Assembly (NCBI RefSeq): GCF_017873245.1
Contig: NZ_JAGGJY010000002.1
Span: forward strand, 1 to 64,000
DNA length: 64,000 bases
Source of the DNA: Clostridium tertium
Lineage (GTDB): Bacteria; Bacillota; Clostridia; Clostridiales; Clostridiaceae
Direction of reading: 5' to 3'
Below are positions 34,735 through 44,568 of the stretch, in pieces. Within the stretch, counting starts at the first letter, position 1; every line of letters starts with the position of its first letter. The notes under the pieces were generated by a model. The model searched no databases and was not told the origin of the DNA. It saw only the letters and a list, made by a program, of their open reading frames with translations. Both the position numbers and the translations under genes were made by a program.

Positions 34735-36633
34735 TTATTTACTTTTAATTCTTACACCTAAGGTTTTACTAGAATTTTCTCCTACAGAATTTCTAATTTT
34801 TATTATTACTTTACCATTTCCCTTTTTCTCTCCTACTATGCTAGTAGAATTGCTTCCTGTTTTAAAGAACTCTTTATTAGACATATCTTCAATTTCCATT
34901 ACTTCTACAGGTAATTCTCTATCCATACCTTTAACTTCTATATAATCTAATAAATTAATTTCTTCTCCTATTTTTAAATCTATTTTTTTATTTGATATAT
35001 TTTCTAACCTTAATTGTCCTTCCATATTCTCAATAAAATTACCATCTGCTAAAACATTAGCTTTATCACTAAATTCTAACTTAGTTAAATAATTATTACT
35101 CAAATCAACTTTCTTTAACTTTTCAATAGTTCCTATTTCTTTTGGTATTATAGTTAATCTGTTATTATCTAAAGAAAGAAATCTTAATGCTGTGATGCTT
35201 CCCAATGTATTGGGTATTTCTAATAATTCATTATTACTAAGATATAGACCTTGTAAATTTACCAAGTTTCCAAATTCACTTGGTATTTCTACTAGCTTAT
35301 TATTACTTAAATTTATTCCTGTTAAAGTTATCATATCTCCTATAGTTTTAGGTAGCGTTTTTATTAAATTTCCATTCAACCCCAAATATGAAATTGAATT
35401 CATACTTTTTATCCCTTCTTGAATATTCTCAATTTTATTAAAAGATAAATCTAAGTGTTTTATATTTTCTATTATCGGTACTGAAGTCAATAGATTTCTT
35501 GATAAATCTATATATTGTACTGATGTCGGTAAAAAATCTATTTGAAAATTAATTATATTATTGTTTGATATATATATTGTTTTTAAGTCAACTAAATTAG
35601 ATAAATCCGGGAATATTTTTATATTATTATTATCTAAATTCAATTCTTTTACTGAAGTTAATCTTCCTATATTATCTGGTAATCTTTCTAATTTATTATT
35701 TGATAAATTTATTTCTGTTAATTTACTGAGATTTATTATGTTATCTGGAAGATTTATTAATTCATTATTATTTACAGATAAGGTGAATAGTTTTTCCAGT
35801 TCACCTATACTTTCTGGTAAAGATGTCAATTTATTTTCTCCTATTCTTAAATACATAAGTTCAGGAAAAGATCCTATATTATCAGGTAATTCCGTAATCA
35901 TATTATTAAAAAGATTTAGTTCTCTTAAAACTGGTAATCCTACTATATCACTTGGAAAAGTTGTCAACTCATTCTCATAAGCAAGTAGTCTTATAAGTTT
36001 TTTTAAATTATTTATCTCAGATGGAATTTCCTTAATTTTATTTTGAGAAATATCTAATCTATCTAATGTTATAATATTACCAATTTCCTTTGGCAAAGAT
36101 GTTAATGAATTCTTGGATACATCAAGCCAACGAAGCTTTTTCATAGCACCTATATATGTCGGAACTTTATTCAATCTATTTCTTGAAAGAATCAACTTAT
36201 CCAAGCTTTCTAATTTAACTATCTCTTCTGGAATTTCATTTATGTGATTACCATCTAAGTTCATTTCTAATAAGTTTGGTAAATATGATATCCCTTGTAA
36301 TGATTCTATTTTTTCTTCCATTGCTAATAAATACTTTATAGACTGAAGCTTTCTTAAAGTAATTTTATTAGATTCTATATCTGGTATCTTTTGAGGATTA
36401 CTAAAACTAGTATGAGTAGCTGTCCTAACAATTACCTCTCTTAATTTCTTATCTGGAAACATTCCTTTTAGTTCATCATCATTTAGCTCTCTATCCAAAT
36501 CTTCTTCATTAATATTGATAATTATATTTTCATCTGCATAAACTAATTTATTTGCTGAAAAAAATGATACTAACACAATTGATAATAGTAAAGCAGACAC
36601 AGCCGCTACTTTAAATTTTAACCTTTTTCTCAT
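34735..36633 (-). CDS. Secreted leucine-rich-repeat protein
   Basis: A 632-residue exported protein. The N-terminus is a signal peptide: basic MRKRLKFK, hydrophobic core AAVSALLLSIVLVSFFSA, predicted cleavage near VYADE. From about residue 95 to 530 there are roughly 19-20 LRRs of about 23 residues of the bacterial pattern LxxLxxLxLSxNxLxxLPxxI (for example LDRLDISQNKIKEIPSEI). A C-terminal beta-rich, Ig-like segment (about 545-632) follows. It has no sortase signal, so secreted or loosely wall-bound. The ATG behind GAGGTGAATAAT is chosen over a GTG three codons earlier. It lies 22 bases after another secreted-protein gene, in the same transcript. It likely binds a protein or sugar ligand outside the cell. 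Confidence 0.85.
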   Translation of the reverse strand: MRKRLKFKVAAVSALLLSIVLVSFFSANKLVYADENIIININEEDLDRELNDDELKGMFPDKKLREVIVRTATHTSFSNPQKIPDIESNKITLRKLQSIKYLLAMEEKIESLQGISYLPNLLEMNLDGNHINEIPEEIVKLESLDKLILSRNRLNKVPTYIGAMKKLRWLDVSKNSLTSLPKEIGNIITLDRLDISQNKIKEIPSEINNLKKLIRLLAYENELTTFPSDIVGLPVLRELNLFNNMITELPDNIGSFPELMYLRIGENKLTSLPESIGELEKLFTLSVNNNELINLPDNIINLSKLTEINLSNNKLERLPDNIGRLTSVKELNLDNNNIKIFPDLSNLVDLKTIYISNNNIINFQIDFLPTSVQYIDLSRNLLTSVPIIENIKHLDLSFNKIENIQEGIKSMNSISYLGLNGNLIKTLPKTIGDMITLTGINLSNNKLVEIPSEFGNLVNLQGLYLSNNELLEIPNTLGSITALRFLSLDNNRLTIIPKEIGTIEKLKKVDLSNNYLTKLEFSDKANVLADGNFIENMEGQLRLENISNKKIDLKIGEEINLLDYIEVKGMDRELPVEVMEIEDMSNKEFFKTGSNSTSIVGEKKGNGKVIIKIRNSVGENSSKTLGVRIKSK

Positions 36634-36655
36634 ATTATTCACCTCATTTAAATAA

Positions 36656-38110
36656 TTAATATTCTAAAAGTATCTTTATGTTTGTCCAACTTGCAACCGG
36701 TGATTCTTCAAATGATGCTGAATGATTTTCAAAACCAGTTAACCCCATTATTGTCGGAGTTTCTTTCCAATTTACTCCAAAGTCTTCTGATATAACAAAC
36801 ATAGTACTACTTTCAATATCTCCATCTATATATTTAGGTTTTAAATATTGAGAATAAAGTGGTGCTACTGCTTCTAAAATAGGATCAAATGTAATCTCTC
36901 CATTAGGTGCATATTCTGGATTATAAAGATCTTCCTTATTTGATCCGATACTTGCTATTATTCCATAGTGAGGTTGCTGAGAGTAAGCTCCATCTATAAA
37001 TGATTTTTGATCAACATTATAAGCTAAAAATTTGGCATGGTTAGCTGGTACTAGCTGAATTCCTCCAGAATAATCAATATAAGTTCCCCAATTTGACCTT
37101 CCCACCTTTGGAGATGTTGATAAACAAATAACCCCAGGATGACTTGCTCTAAAGGTTCCCACATGTGAATATTCACTTCCACCAAATCTACCTGTTCCTC
37201 TTACTCTTTGAATTATATCTGCTATATGTTTACTAGTTCCATCAGCATAATTCAATAATACTCTTCCGTTAGATTCTTTATATTCACCATTTACAGTATC
37301 TCCTGCTGCCCAGTTTTCAAATTCAATACTAACAGGTGAACCAATTGATATAGATGGTTTACTAACCACTATCCTTAAATCTTCAGGTATAGGCTTATCA
37401 TAACTTCCATTATAGTAGTAATCTAGAGATTTCCATTCTTCATCGTTATCTAAAAACTGTACTGGATTCCCAACAAAGGCTCCGCTTTCTCCACCAAATA
37501 TTTCATTTCCTCCAAGAATATCTGTATAAATTATGCTATCTGTAAATTTTGATGGATTATTTATTTCTGCATAAACATAATCATCCTCTGTTCCAATAGT
37601 AAATTGCTTAGGCATCCAAACTCCTGCTGCTTCAATATCAGATGGGGAAAGACTTGGTACTGATGCTTTTGTTATTTCTGCAGCTTTTATAGGATCGTAA
37701 CTTTCATTAGGACCAACCCTAACATGTACGTTATTTGAAGCTGATGCAGTAATGCAGGAATGAGTTCCGTCATTTGCTGCATCATAGTGTGATGCCCAGA
37801 ATCCTGCAGATGAATTTGTTGGATATTTACCTGATCTTATTACATTTCCTATACTTCTTTTTGATCCATCTGGAAATTCTTGATAAATACTTCCTCCATC
37901 CCTATTTTCAATATAAATCATATACATTAAATCTAAGTTAGGTGTATTTTCTTCTCTTACTTCTTCTGGAATTTTACTATTTATACTGTCTGCTACAATA
38001 CTTCCCTTATATTTTTCTATGGAATTAGCAAATACATTTCTTGAAAAAACTCCTAATATAACTAATATCCCGACAAAAAAGCATATTATTTTTTTTGTAG
38101 ACTTTCTCAA
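36656..38110 (-). CDS. Secreted protein with a duplicated domain, function unknown
   Basis: A 484-residue exported protein, family not recognised. The signal peptide is RKSTKKIICFFVGILVILGVF with cleavage near VFANS. Two segments look like copies of one domain: about 60-145 (FPDGSKRSIGNVIRSGKYP, AGFWASHYD, THSCITASASNNVHV) and about 275-360 (YADGTSKHIADIIQRVRGTG, GTFRASHPG, VICLSTSPKVGRSNWGTYID), each with a D-G-S/T-K start and a buried-looking Cys. The start codon is TTG behind AAGGAGAGAGAAAA. It is upstream of and co-transcribed with the LRR protein. The C-terminus ends in a beta strand without a wall-sorting signal. Confidence 0.7.
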   Translation of the reverse strand: MRKSTKKIICFFVGILVILGVFSRNVFANSIEKYKGSIVADSINSKIPEEVREENTPNLDLMYMIYIENRDGGSIYQEFPDGSKRSIGNVIRSGKYPTNSSAGFWASHYDAANDGTHSCITASASNNVHVRVGPNESYDPIKAAEITKASVPSLSPSDIEAAGVWMPKQFTIGTEDDYVYAEINNPSKFTDSIIYTDILGGNEIFGGESGAFVGNPVQFLDNDEEWKSLDYYYNGSYDKPIPEDLRIVVSKPSISIGSPVSIEFENWAAGDTVNGEYKESNGRVLLNYADGTSKHIADIIQRVRGTGRFGGSEYSHVGTFRASHPGVICLSTSPKVGRSNWGTYIDYSGGIQLVPANHAKFLAYNVDQKSFIDGAYSQQPHYGIIASIGSNKEDLYNPEYAPNGEITFDPILEAVAPLYSQYLKPKYIDGDIESSTMFVISEDFGVNWKETPTIMGLTGFENHSASFEESPVASWTNIKILLEY

Positions 38111-38365
38111 TTTTCTCTCTCCTTTTTATACCATTTAATAATAATTTTACATCTTTTGTATTATGATGCATTTTATTATGTCTACTAAGAAAATATATAA
38201 TTTTAGTCTGCAGTACTAAATTAAATAACTTATTTTTACTTAAATGTTAATATAACTATATTATTTATTTAATATTAACATTATAAAACCTTTTCATCAA
38301 TAGATTTTTGAAATTTTTTTTCTTTTTAATTGAAAATATTTTTCTCAATTATTACTACAAAAAAA

Positions 38366-38403
38366 TAAAAGCAATGAGATTTTTATAATTCTCATCGCTT
38401 TAT
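38366..38403 (-). terminator. Terminator overlapping the end of the RpiR gene
   Basis: AAAGCAATGAGA (38368-38379) pairs with TCTCATCGCTTT (about 38390-38401) with one mismatch. The arm includes the last codons of the regulator gene, a compact layout; a T-rich tract follows on the minus strand. Confidence 0.65.
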
Positions 38404-39246
38404 ATTTAACTTTTCAATTGCTTTTTCAGTTTTACTCTTAGATACTACTGCTATTTCTTTATTTTTTCTTATAACATTAGTACATATTAAATCTATAAGA
38501 AAATTTTGTGATATCCTTATTCCAAAAGACTCCATATCAATTTTTATTTCTTGGTCTGTATAATTTAAAACATAATCACTAACCCTTGCTAATTTAGATA
38601 ACAAATTTTCTGTAATAGAAATTACTTTTACATTATTTTCTCTAGCTATTTCTGCTGCTATATTAATCTCCTCTGTATTACCACTATTCGAGATAATAAA
38701 TAGAACATCTCCTTCTTTCATTAACGATGCCATCATTACTAGAGTATGACTATCTCTATAACAATTACAAATTAATCCTATTTTCATAAATTTATAATAA
38801 GCATCTTCTGCAATTATACCTGAATGGCCAACACCAGTGAAAGAAACTCTTTTTGCTTTAACTAAAATCTCTGATATTTCTTCAATCATTGAATAATCTA
38901 TTTTCTTTAAGGTTTCTTCTAAAGAATTTACATTAATCTCATAGAATTTCTTTACAAATTCACCTAAAGAATCATTTTCAGATACTACTTCACTTTCAAT
39001 AATATCTTCATTATCATATCCACTATTCTTAAACTCTTGAGCCATTGTCATTTTAAATTCTAGAAAACTTCTAAATCCTAATTTTCTACAAAATCTAGTA
39101 ACCGTTGCTTCTCCTACCCCACAATTATTTGCTATCTCTGTAACTGTCATGTATATACTACTATTCATATACTCTTCTATATAATCACAAATCTTATTTT
39201 CTGCTTTAGTTAACTCACTTCTATCTTTTACTAATGAAGATTTCAT
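38392..39246 (-). CDS. MurR/RpiR family transcriptional regulator
   Basis: A 284-residue regulator. The N-terminal helix-turn-helix domain (about 1-80) contains LTKAENKICDYIEEY and MTVTEIANNCGVGEATVTRFCRKLGF, the family signature. The C-terminal SIS sugar-phosphate isomerase domain (about 125-255) contains VSFTGVGHSGIIAEDA and VLFIISNSGNTEEIN, which bind a sugar phosphate effector. AAGAGGGATATAA precedes the ATG. It is the only regulator near the LRR and DUF4127 units and a reasonable candidate to control them, sensing a phosphorylated sugar made by that pathway; this is inference from position. Confidence 0.9.
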   Translation of the reverse strand: MKSSLVKDRSELTKAENKICDYIEEYMNSSIYMTVTEIANNCGVGEATVTRFCRKLGFRSFLEFKMTMAQEFKNSGYDNEDIIESEVVSENDSLGEFVKKFYEINVNSLEETLKKIDYSMIEEISEILVKAKRVSFTGVGHSGIIAEDAYYKFMKIGLICNCYRDSHTLVMMASLMKEGDVLFIISNSGNTEEINIAAEIARENNVKVISITENLLSKLARVSDYVLNYTDQEIKIDMESFGIRISQNFLIDLICTNVIRKNKEIAVVSKSKTEKAIEKLNIKR

Positions 39247-39378
39247 TTATATCCCTCTTACTTTACTATTTTACTTTTGTAAGATAATTATATTATAAAA
39301 TTAAATAAATAACTACTTTTAACTAATACAATATCTAATTTATTCTCAGACTACTTTATATTATTAGCAATTCTCCCC

Positions 39379-40440
39379 TTATCCTCTGCTTAAACTTATA
39401 ATAAAAGTACTTCCTTTATTTAATTCACTTTTTACATAAATGCTTCCTTTTGAAAGTTCAACTATTCTTTTAACTATTGCAAGTCCTAATCCATATCCTG
39501 AAGCACTTCTAGAGTCATCTTTTTGATAAAATTTATCAAATATATGACTTACTACCTCTTCATTCATTCCAATCCCTTTATCTTCTATATAGACTTTTAT
39601 AAAATCAAAATTTTTTTCTATTCCAATATTAATTTCTCCATTTTCACGTGAAAACTTAACTGCATTTTCTATAATGTTAGTCCAAACCTGTAAAAACAAT
39701 TCTTCATTACCATAGTAATAAGTAGTTGGTAAATCTAAATTAAATTTAATATTCTTTTCTATCCATTTATTTTGTAATAAAAGTATAGCTCTTCTTATAT
39801 TTTCGTCTAAGGCAAACTTGCTTTGATTTTCTAATACATCTTGATTTTCTAGTTTAGATATTTTTAATATATTACTTGATAAGTTTTCAAGTCTTTTTGA
39901 TTCTTCAATTATAATATTTAAATACTCTTTTCTTTCTTCTTCTGTTAAATCTTTATTTTTAAGAACCTTAGCAAAACCTTGAATTGATGCAATTGGAGTC
40001 TTTAATTCATGAGATATATTATTTACAAAATCCTTTTGAATATATGCTGTATTTTTTAATTTCTTTGCCATATCATTAAAATGAAAAATCAATTGAGCTA
40101 TTTCATCTTTTTCCTTTGTTTCTAATTTAACATCAAAATTCCCTTCTGCAACTTCATTTGTTGCCTTAGTTAATTTCTTTATTTGTTTAACAGCTAATGT
40201 AGAAATAAAACATAATAATGTTAAAGAAATTATAAAACTTATTCCTAAAATTACAAACTTTAATCCATGAAATTCTTTAAGTATAGGAATTAAATATTGT
40301 TCACTACCTGAAATTTTTCTATTTACTATTGGAGATACAATAAAAAATGTAACTATATTACTTAAAAGAACTGTTGTAAAAAAGTATACTATTATTTTTC
40401 CTTGCAAAGTGTGTCTAAAGTAATTATATATCTTTTTCAT
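39379..40440 (-). CDS. Sensor histidine kinase
   Basis: A 353-residue membrane kinase. It has two membrane segments, about 12-35 (KIIVYFFTTVLLSNIVTFFIV) and 50-75 (VILGISFIISLTLLCFISTLAV), separated by a very short extracellular loop, then HAMP (about 75-130). The phosphoacceptor His is in NISHELKTPIASIQGFAKVL near 145, and HATPase boxes are WTNIIENAVKF (N), EDKGIGMNEEV (G1) and SGYGLGLAIVKRI (G2). It overlaps the response regulator gene by 4 bases (ATGA). The short sensor loop suggests sensing in or near the membrane, often antimicrobial peptides together with an ABC exporter, and such an exporter lies just upstream. Confidence 0.92.
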   Translation of the reverse strand: MKKIYNYFRHTLQGKIIVYFFTTVLLSNIVTFFIVSPIVNRKISGSEQYLIPILKEFHGLKFVILGISFIISLTLLCFISTLAVKQIKKLTKATNEVAEGNFDVKLETKEKDEIAQLIFHFNDMAKKLKNTAYIQKDFVNNISHELKTPIASIQGFAKVLKNKDLTEEERKEYLNIIIEESKRLENLSSNILKISKLENQDVLENQSKFALDENIRRAILLLQNKWIEKNIKFNLDLPTTYYYGNEELFLQVWTNIIENAVKFSRENGEINIGIEKNFDFIKVYIEDKGIGMNEEVVSHIFDKFYQKDDSRSASGYGLGLAIVKRIVELSKGSIYVKSELNKGSTFIISLSRG

Positions 40441-41111
40441 ATATTTCTTTCCGCCTTATACCCAAGCCCTCTCACTGTAACAATTTTAAATTCATTAAAA
40501 TCACTTAGCTTTTCTCTAATTCGTTTAATATGAACATCTACAGTTCTTTCGTCACTTTCAATATCCACACCCCAAATCTCCTCCATAAGCTGATTTCTAG
40601 TAAATATTTGTTTAGGATAGCTAAGTAGTTTAAATAGTAAATAAAATTCTTTTTTAGCTAATTCTATTATCTGTTCCCCTTTTGTTATTGTTAATGTATC
40701 ATAATTTAAAACTGCATCTCCAATTATTAACTTATGTTCATTGGATATTCTAGATCTCCTTAAAAGTGCATTTATTCTAAGAAGCATTTCATCTAAATCA
40801 ATTGGTTTTACCATATAATCATCTGCACCAACTAAAAATCCTTTTCTCTTATCTTCTATAGTTTCTTTTGCTGTAACCATTAAAATTGGTAGTTCATAAT
40901 TGGAATTACGTAAATCTTTTACTAATTCATATCCACTTACTTTTGGCATCATAATATCACATATTACTAAATCAATATGCTTATCTTCAAATATTTCAAT
41001 AGCTTTTTCTCCATCTTCTGCTAAATATACTTCATATCCATTTTGCTTTAAAAATACTTCCATTAATCTTCTTAAGCTTTTGTCATCTTCAACAATTAAT
41101 ATATTTATCAT
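40437..41111 (-). CDS. OmpR-family response regulator
   Basis: A 224-residue two-domain regulator. The receiver domain has the acidic pair in LIVEDDKSLRR, the phosphoacceptor Asp in LVICDIMMPKVSG near residue 52, the Thr in ILMVTAKE near 80 and the Lys in DDYMVKPIDLDEML near 102. The C-terminal winged helix (about 125-222) carries LAKKEFYLLFKLLSYP and ERTVDVHIKRIREKL, the DNA-binding signature. GAGGAGAATATA precedes the ATG. It pairs with the kinase by a 4-base overlap. It is downstream of the ABC exporter and separated by a terminator, so the pair can be transcribed alone. Confidence 0.93.
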   Translation of the reverse strand: MINILIVEDDKSLRRLMEVFLKQNGYEVYLAEDGEKAIEIFEDKHIDLVICDIMMPKVSGYELVKDLRNSNYELPILMVTAKETIEDKRKGFLVGADDYMVKPIDLDEMLLRINALLRRSRISNEHKLIIGDAVLNYDTLTITKGEQIIELAKKEFYLLFKLLSYPKQIFTRNQLMEEIWGVDIESDERTVDVHIKRIREKLSDFNEFKIVTVRGLGYKAERNI

Positions 41112-41183
41112 TATATTCTCCTCAAAATTTACCTCTTAACTAAAAAAATCATCTCTTAAATAAATATTATAGTACAGTTAAAA

Positions 41184-41224
41184 ACATAGGCAAATACCTT
41201 AATAGATATTTGCCTATAACTTTT
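41184..41224 (-). terminator. Terminator of the fused ABC exporter gene
   Basis: ATAGGCAAATA (41186-41196) pairs with TATTTGCCTAT (41207-41217) around a 10-base loop; a GTTTTTA tract follows on the minus strand. It separates the exporter from the two-component genes. Confidence 0.8.
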
Positions 41225-41228
41225 GAAT

Positions 41229-43580
41229 TTATTCTGTTCTTAATGCTTCAACTGGATCTTTTTTAGATGCCATCTTAGCTGGTATAGATCCACCTAACAT
41301 AGTTAAACATACGCTTATAACTATTAATATAATAGCATGAACTGGATCTAAAATTGCCACACCCTTTAAGTCAGTTATTTTATATAATATATTATTTGTT
41401 GGGAATGTTAAAAGCCAAGCAATTATTATTCCTAAAATACCAGAACAGCTTCCAACAATAAATGTTTCTGCATTAAATACACGAGTTATATCTTTTTTTC
41501 TAGCTCCTAATGCTCTTAAAACTCCTATTTCTTTTGTTCTTTCAAGAACTGAAATATAAGTTATAATTCCAACCATTATTAATGAAACTACTAAAGATAT
41601 TGCTGCAAATGCTATTAAAACCATTGTTATAGCATCCATTATTCCACCTGATAAACTTACAAATGTACTTGCCATATCATTATATATTACTACATCTTCT
41701 TTTTCTTTTCCTTCATTCCAATCATCCAAATAGTCAGTTACAGCTTCTTTTGTTGTAAAATCTTTTGGATATAAAGTAATCATATATGGAGTACCAACTG
41801 CCCCTATTGAAGAAAGTATATTCTCCTTAGTATTTTGATTATTGCTATCTGGTCTATCACTTACTTTATCAAATCTTTCTCCTGTAAATACATTATAATC
41901 AGCAGCTTCTTGTGCCTTTGCTACTTCTGAATTTTTAGCATCTTCTATAAAGTGCTTACTTAATTCATCTGAATAAGCAAGTCCTGAAGATAAAACAGGA
42001 ATTGTTACGTCTTTTTTTAATCTTAAGATTCCTGTGATCTTAAGTGGAATTGCTCTTTCATTATTATATATTTCACTCATATCACTAGGATTTCCTGCTA
42101 GTGTAAAGTAGTTTCCAACCTTAGTATAGTAATCATTATTTAATATAGCTCTTAATTCATGATTTATAATATCATTAAAGTTAATTTCTTCTTTATTGCT
42201 ATCAATTCCAAGTGCATCCAAAATTGTTGTATCTATTTTATTATATTCATCTACAACTAAAACTAAATCTGTCATTTCTTTTGGATATTCACCTGAAAGT
42301 AAATCATATGATGTTTCTAAATATCCTTCTGTACTATTATCTAGCTTAATTGGATAAGATGATAAATTTAAATCTGAAACACTTACTGGAGTTGCAACCT
42401 TACCATCACTCTTTAAAAGATTCATGTTGACTAAGCGAGTATATGATACCCCTGAAAGTAAATTGCTATCAATTTTCTCAACATAATCTATATATTCTTC
42501 TGTTAGCTTATTAGTATGCATAAATGTATTTTCTTTCGTATTATATGGATAAATAACATCTGTATCTGGATATTTTCCCTCTGCCTCACTATCTCCAGAC
42601 ATCTCTTTTCTCATTTCTTTGCTATGTTCCATCATGCTATTTATATCAACTTCGGCAGCCTTTTGAGTTATCATAATTGGAAAGCCTGATAAGGTATCTG
42701 ATTCAAAAATATCTATTTGCTTATCAAATCCATTTGAAAGTGATAAAATTAGAGCTATTCCTATAATACCTATACTTGATGCAAATGCTGTTAAAAAAGT
42801 TCTCCATTTTTTAGTTCTTATATTCATTCCTGATAACTTTAATGCTGTTAAAAAACTCATACTTGTCTTTTTAAGACTATATGAAGTATTATTCTTTTCA
42901 GACTCTAATGGATTAGTATCTGAAATAACATTACCATCTCTAAACTCAACTATTCTATCTGCATATTCCTTAGCAAGTTCTGGATTGTGAGTTACCATTA
43001 TAACTAATTTATCTTTTGCTATATCTTTTATAAGGTCCATTATTTGAATACTAGTCTTAGTATCAAGAGCTCCTGTTGGCTCATCTGCCAATATTATATC
43101 TGGATCATTTGCAAGCGCTCTTGCAATAGCAACTCTTTGCATTTGTCCACCTGAAAGTTGATTTGGTCTTTTATGAACGTGATCTTTAAGCCCAACTCTT
43201 TCTAATGATTCTAATGCCTTCTTATGCTTTTCAGCAGATGAAACTCCACTTAATGTCATTCCCATTTCCACATTGTCTAAAATACTTAAATGGCTTATTA
43301 AATTATAACTTTGAAAAATAAATCCTATACTATTATTACGATAAGCATCCCAATCTGAATCCTTAAACTCTCTAGTGGATTTCCCGTTAATAATCAAGTC
43401 TCCACTATCATATTTATCTAATCCTCCAATGATATTTAGACAAGTAGTTTTTCCTGAACCACTTGGTCCAAGTATTGCTACAAATTCATTTTGTCTAAAG
43501 TTTAAGCTTACCCCACCTAAAGCAACTTGTTTAAATTCGCCTGTTACATATGATTTTTTTATATTTTTTAGCGATAACAT
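41229..43580 (-). CDS. Fused ABC transporter: ATPase plus FtsX-type permease
   Basis: A 783-residue single-chain MacB-type transporter. The ATPase (about 1-225) has Walker A LGPSGSGKTT, signature LSGGQMQRVAIARAL, Walker B IILADEPTGALD and switch His in MVTHN. The permease has one membrane segment near 260-280 (TAFASSIGIIGIALILSLSNG), a large extracellular domain (about 285-630), then an FtsX domain with three segments near 650-775 and the typical ISVLERTKEIGVLRALGARKKDI loop. GCAGGAGGGAAAGT sets the start. Such proteins export peptides, lipids or antibiotics, or power wall hydrolases. The adjacent two-component system probably regulates it. Confidence 0.92.
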   Translation of the reverse strand: MLSLKNIKKSYVTGEFKQVALGGVSLNFRQNEFVAILGPSGSGKTTCLNIIGGLDKYDSGDLIINGKSTREFKDSDWDAYRNNSIGFIFQSYNLISHLSILDNVEMGMTLSGVSSAEKHKKALESLERVGLKDHVHKRPNQLSGGQMQRVAIARALANDPDIILADEPTGALDTKTSIQIMDLIKDIAKDKLVIMVTHNPELAKEYADRIVEFRDGNVISDTNPLESEKNNTSYSLKKTSMSFLTALKLSGMNIRTKKWRTFLTAFASSIGIIGIALILSLSNGFDKQIDIFESDTLSGFPIMITQKAAEVDINSMMEHSKEMRKEMSGDSEAEGKYPDTDVIYPYNTKENTFMHTNKLTEEYIDYVEKIDSNLLSGVSYTRLVNMNLLKSDGKVATPVSVSDLNLSSYPIKLDNSTEGYLETSYDLLSGEYPKEMTDLVLVVDEYNKIDTTILDALGIDSNKEEINFNDIINHELRAILNNDYYTKVGNYFTLAGNPSDMSEIYNNERAIPLKITGILRLKKDVTIPVLSSGLAYSDELSKHFIEDAKNSEVAKAQEAADYNVFTGERFDKVSDRPDSNNQNTKENILSSIGAVGTPYMITLYPKDFTTKEAVTDYLDDWNEGKEKEDVVIYNDMASTFVSLSGGIMDAITMVLIAFAAISLVVSLIMVGIITYISVLERTKEIGVLRALGARKKDITRVFNAETFIVGSCSGILGIIIAWLLTFPTNNILYKITDLKGVAILDPVHAIILIVISVCLTMLGGSIPAKMASKKDPVEALRTE

Positions 43581-44029
43581 ACTTTCCCTCCTGCAATAAA
43601 TTTTACTACGATAATTTAAATATATGTTTCAATTAATTATCTTCATCCCTATATTGTTATATGATTAAAGGTTAATAGGCTTATCTAAGTAAAATATCAA
43701 AATTGAAAGCATATATTATTTAAATTTTATATAAGCTGCTAAAATAATGACTTTACTTAAATATTATAAGTTATGAATATAATTAAGATAAACTTAGAAT
43801 ACTTACTATAACTTATATAATATTTTAGTTTTATGAACTAAATATGAACTTAGTAAAACTATTATATATATGATTATAGCTATATTTAATAAAACTTAAT
43901 TTTAAAAATTTCCTATGAATTATGGTAGATAAAAATTTTTTTCTATCATAATTCATAGGAAATAACATTCTAATATTTTTTATTTTTAATTAATAAAATT
44001 ATATCTTTATTAATTCATACTTATTTTAC
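43581..44029. other. Gene-free region upstream of the fused ABC exporter
   Basis: This stretch is A/T-rich, with no credible reading frame or RNA gene visible. The right part holds a long hairpin that ends the GntR/ABC operon; the left part should contain the exporter's promoter, but I could not fix a convincing -35/-10 pair. Confidence 0.5.
43905..43965 (-). terminator. Long terminator hairpin after the GntR/ABC operon
   Basis: A 22-base arm starting ATTTCCTATGAATTATG (43908-43929) pairs with 43942-43963 (ending ATAATTCATAGGAAAT) with a single mismatch. On the minus strand it is followed by TTTTTAAAATT. The stem is unusually long for a terminator. Confidence 0.75.
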
Positions 44030-44548
44030 TTAAACTTCTCTTTTAGTTTTATTATCTTGGATAAGATTTATTATTAAAAGAAATCCTATTAAAATTACTG
44101 ATACTAAAAAAACTTGCAATATCTCCACAATATTCATCAAAATATCAATTTCTAAATAAGAATTAAACATCATAGTTCCTATATAAATTATGATATCTCC
44201 TAATAAGAAAGTTAGTAAATTATTAATTATTATTTTAAATTTCGAACTATACATTTCCTTTTTACTTAATGGTATAGTATCATATTTCCTTAATATAAAA
44301 ACTCGTTTTCCTTGTTCCTTTATCCAGAATAAATGATTGTTAAGATAAAGTGTCAATATAATTACTCCAAAAACTAATATAGGATTTATAAAAGAAATAG
44401 GTTTAGGATCTAATCCCTTTCCCCATATAACTTTATGAGAAGAAACATCTGATTGAATAACTACAAAGTAGAAAAATAATAATACGCCAATCAATAATTT
44501 TTGATAATGATACTTTATTCTTTCTTTTTCATTTTCCAAATAGTTCAT
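44030..44548 (-). CDS. ABC-2-like membrane protein, permease partner
   Basis: A 172-residue protein with four hydrophobic segments: KLLIGVLLFFYFVVIQ, FINPILVFGVIILTLYL, NNLLTFLLGDIIIYIGTMMF and VFLVSVILIGFLLIINLI. The loop FILRKYDTIPLSKKEMYSSKFK resembles small ABC-2 type permease subunits. It lies 20 bases after the second ATPase gene and ends the five-gene operon, so it is the likely membrane partner of that ATPase. AAGGAGGTATAATAAA precedes the ATG. It is shorter than a full permease (usual 6 segments), so it may act as a dimer. Confidence 0.7.
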   Translation of the reverse strand: MNYLENEKERIKYHYQKLLIGVLLFFYFVVIQSDVSSHKVIWGKGLDPKPISFINPILVFGVIILTLYLNNHLFWIKEQGKRVFILRKYDTIPLSKKEMYSSKFKIIINNLLTFLLGDIIIYIGTMMFNSYLEIDILMNIVEILQVFLVSVILIGFLLIINLIQDNKTKREV

Positions 44549-44568
44549 TTTATTATACCTCCTTATTT

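Noticed and set aside
34700-36633. Regular 69-base periodicity that could suggest a repeat array
   Set aside because: It is explained by about 20 leucine-rich repeats in the coding frame; spacers are not unique sequences and no CRISPR-like direct repeats are present.
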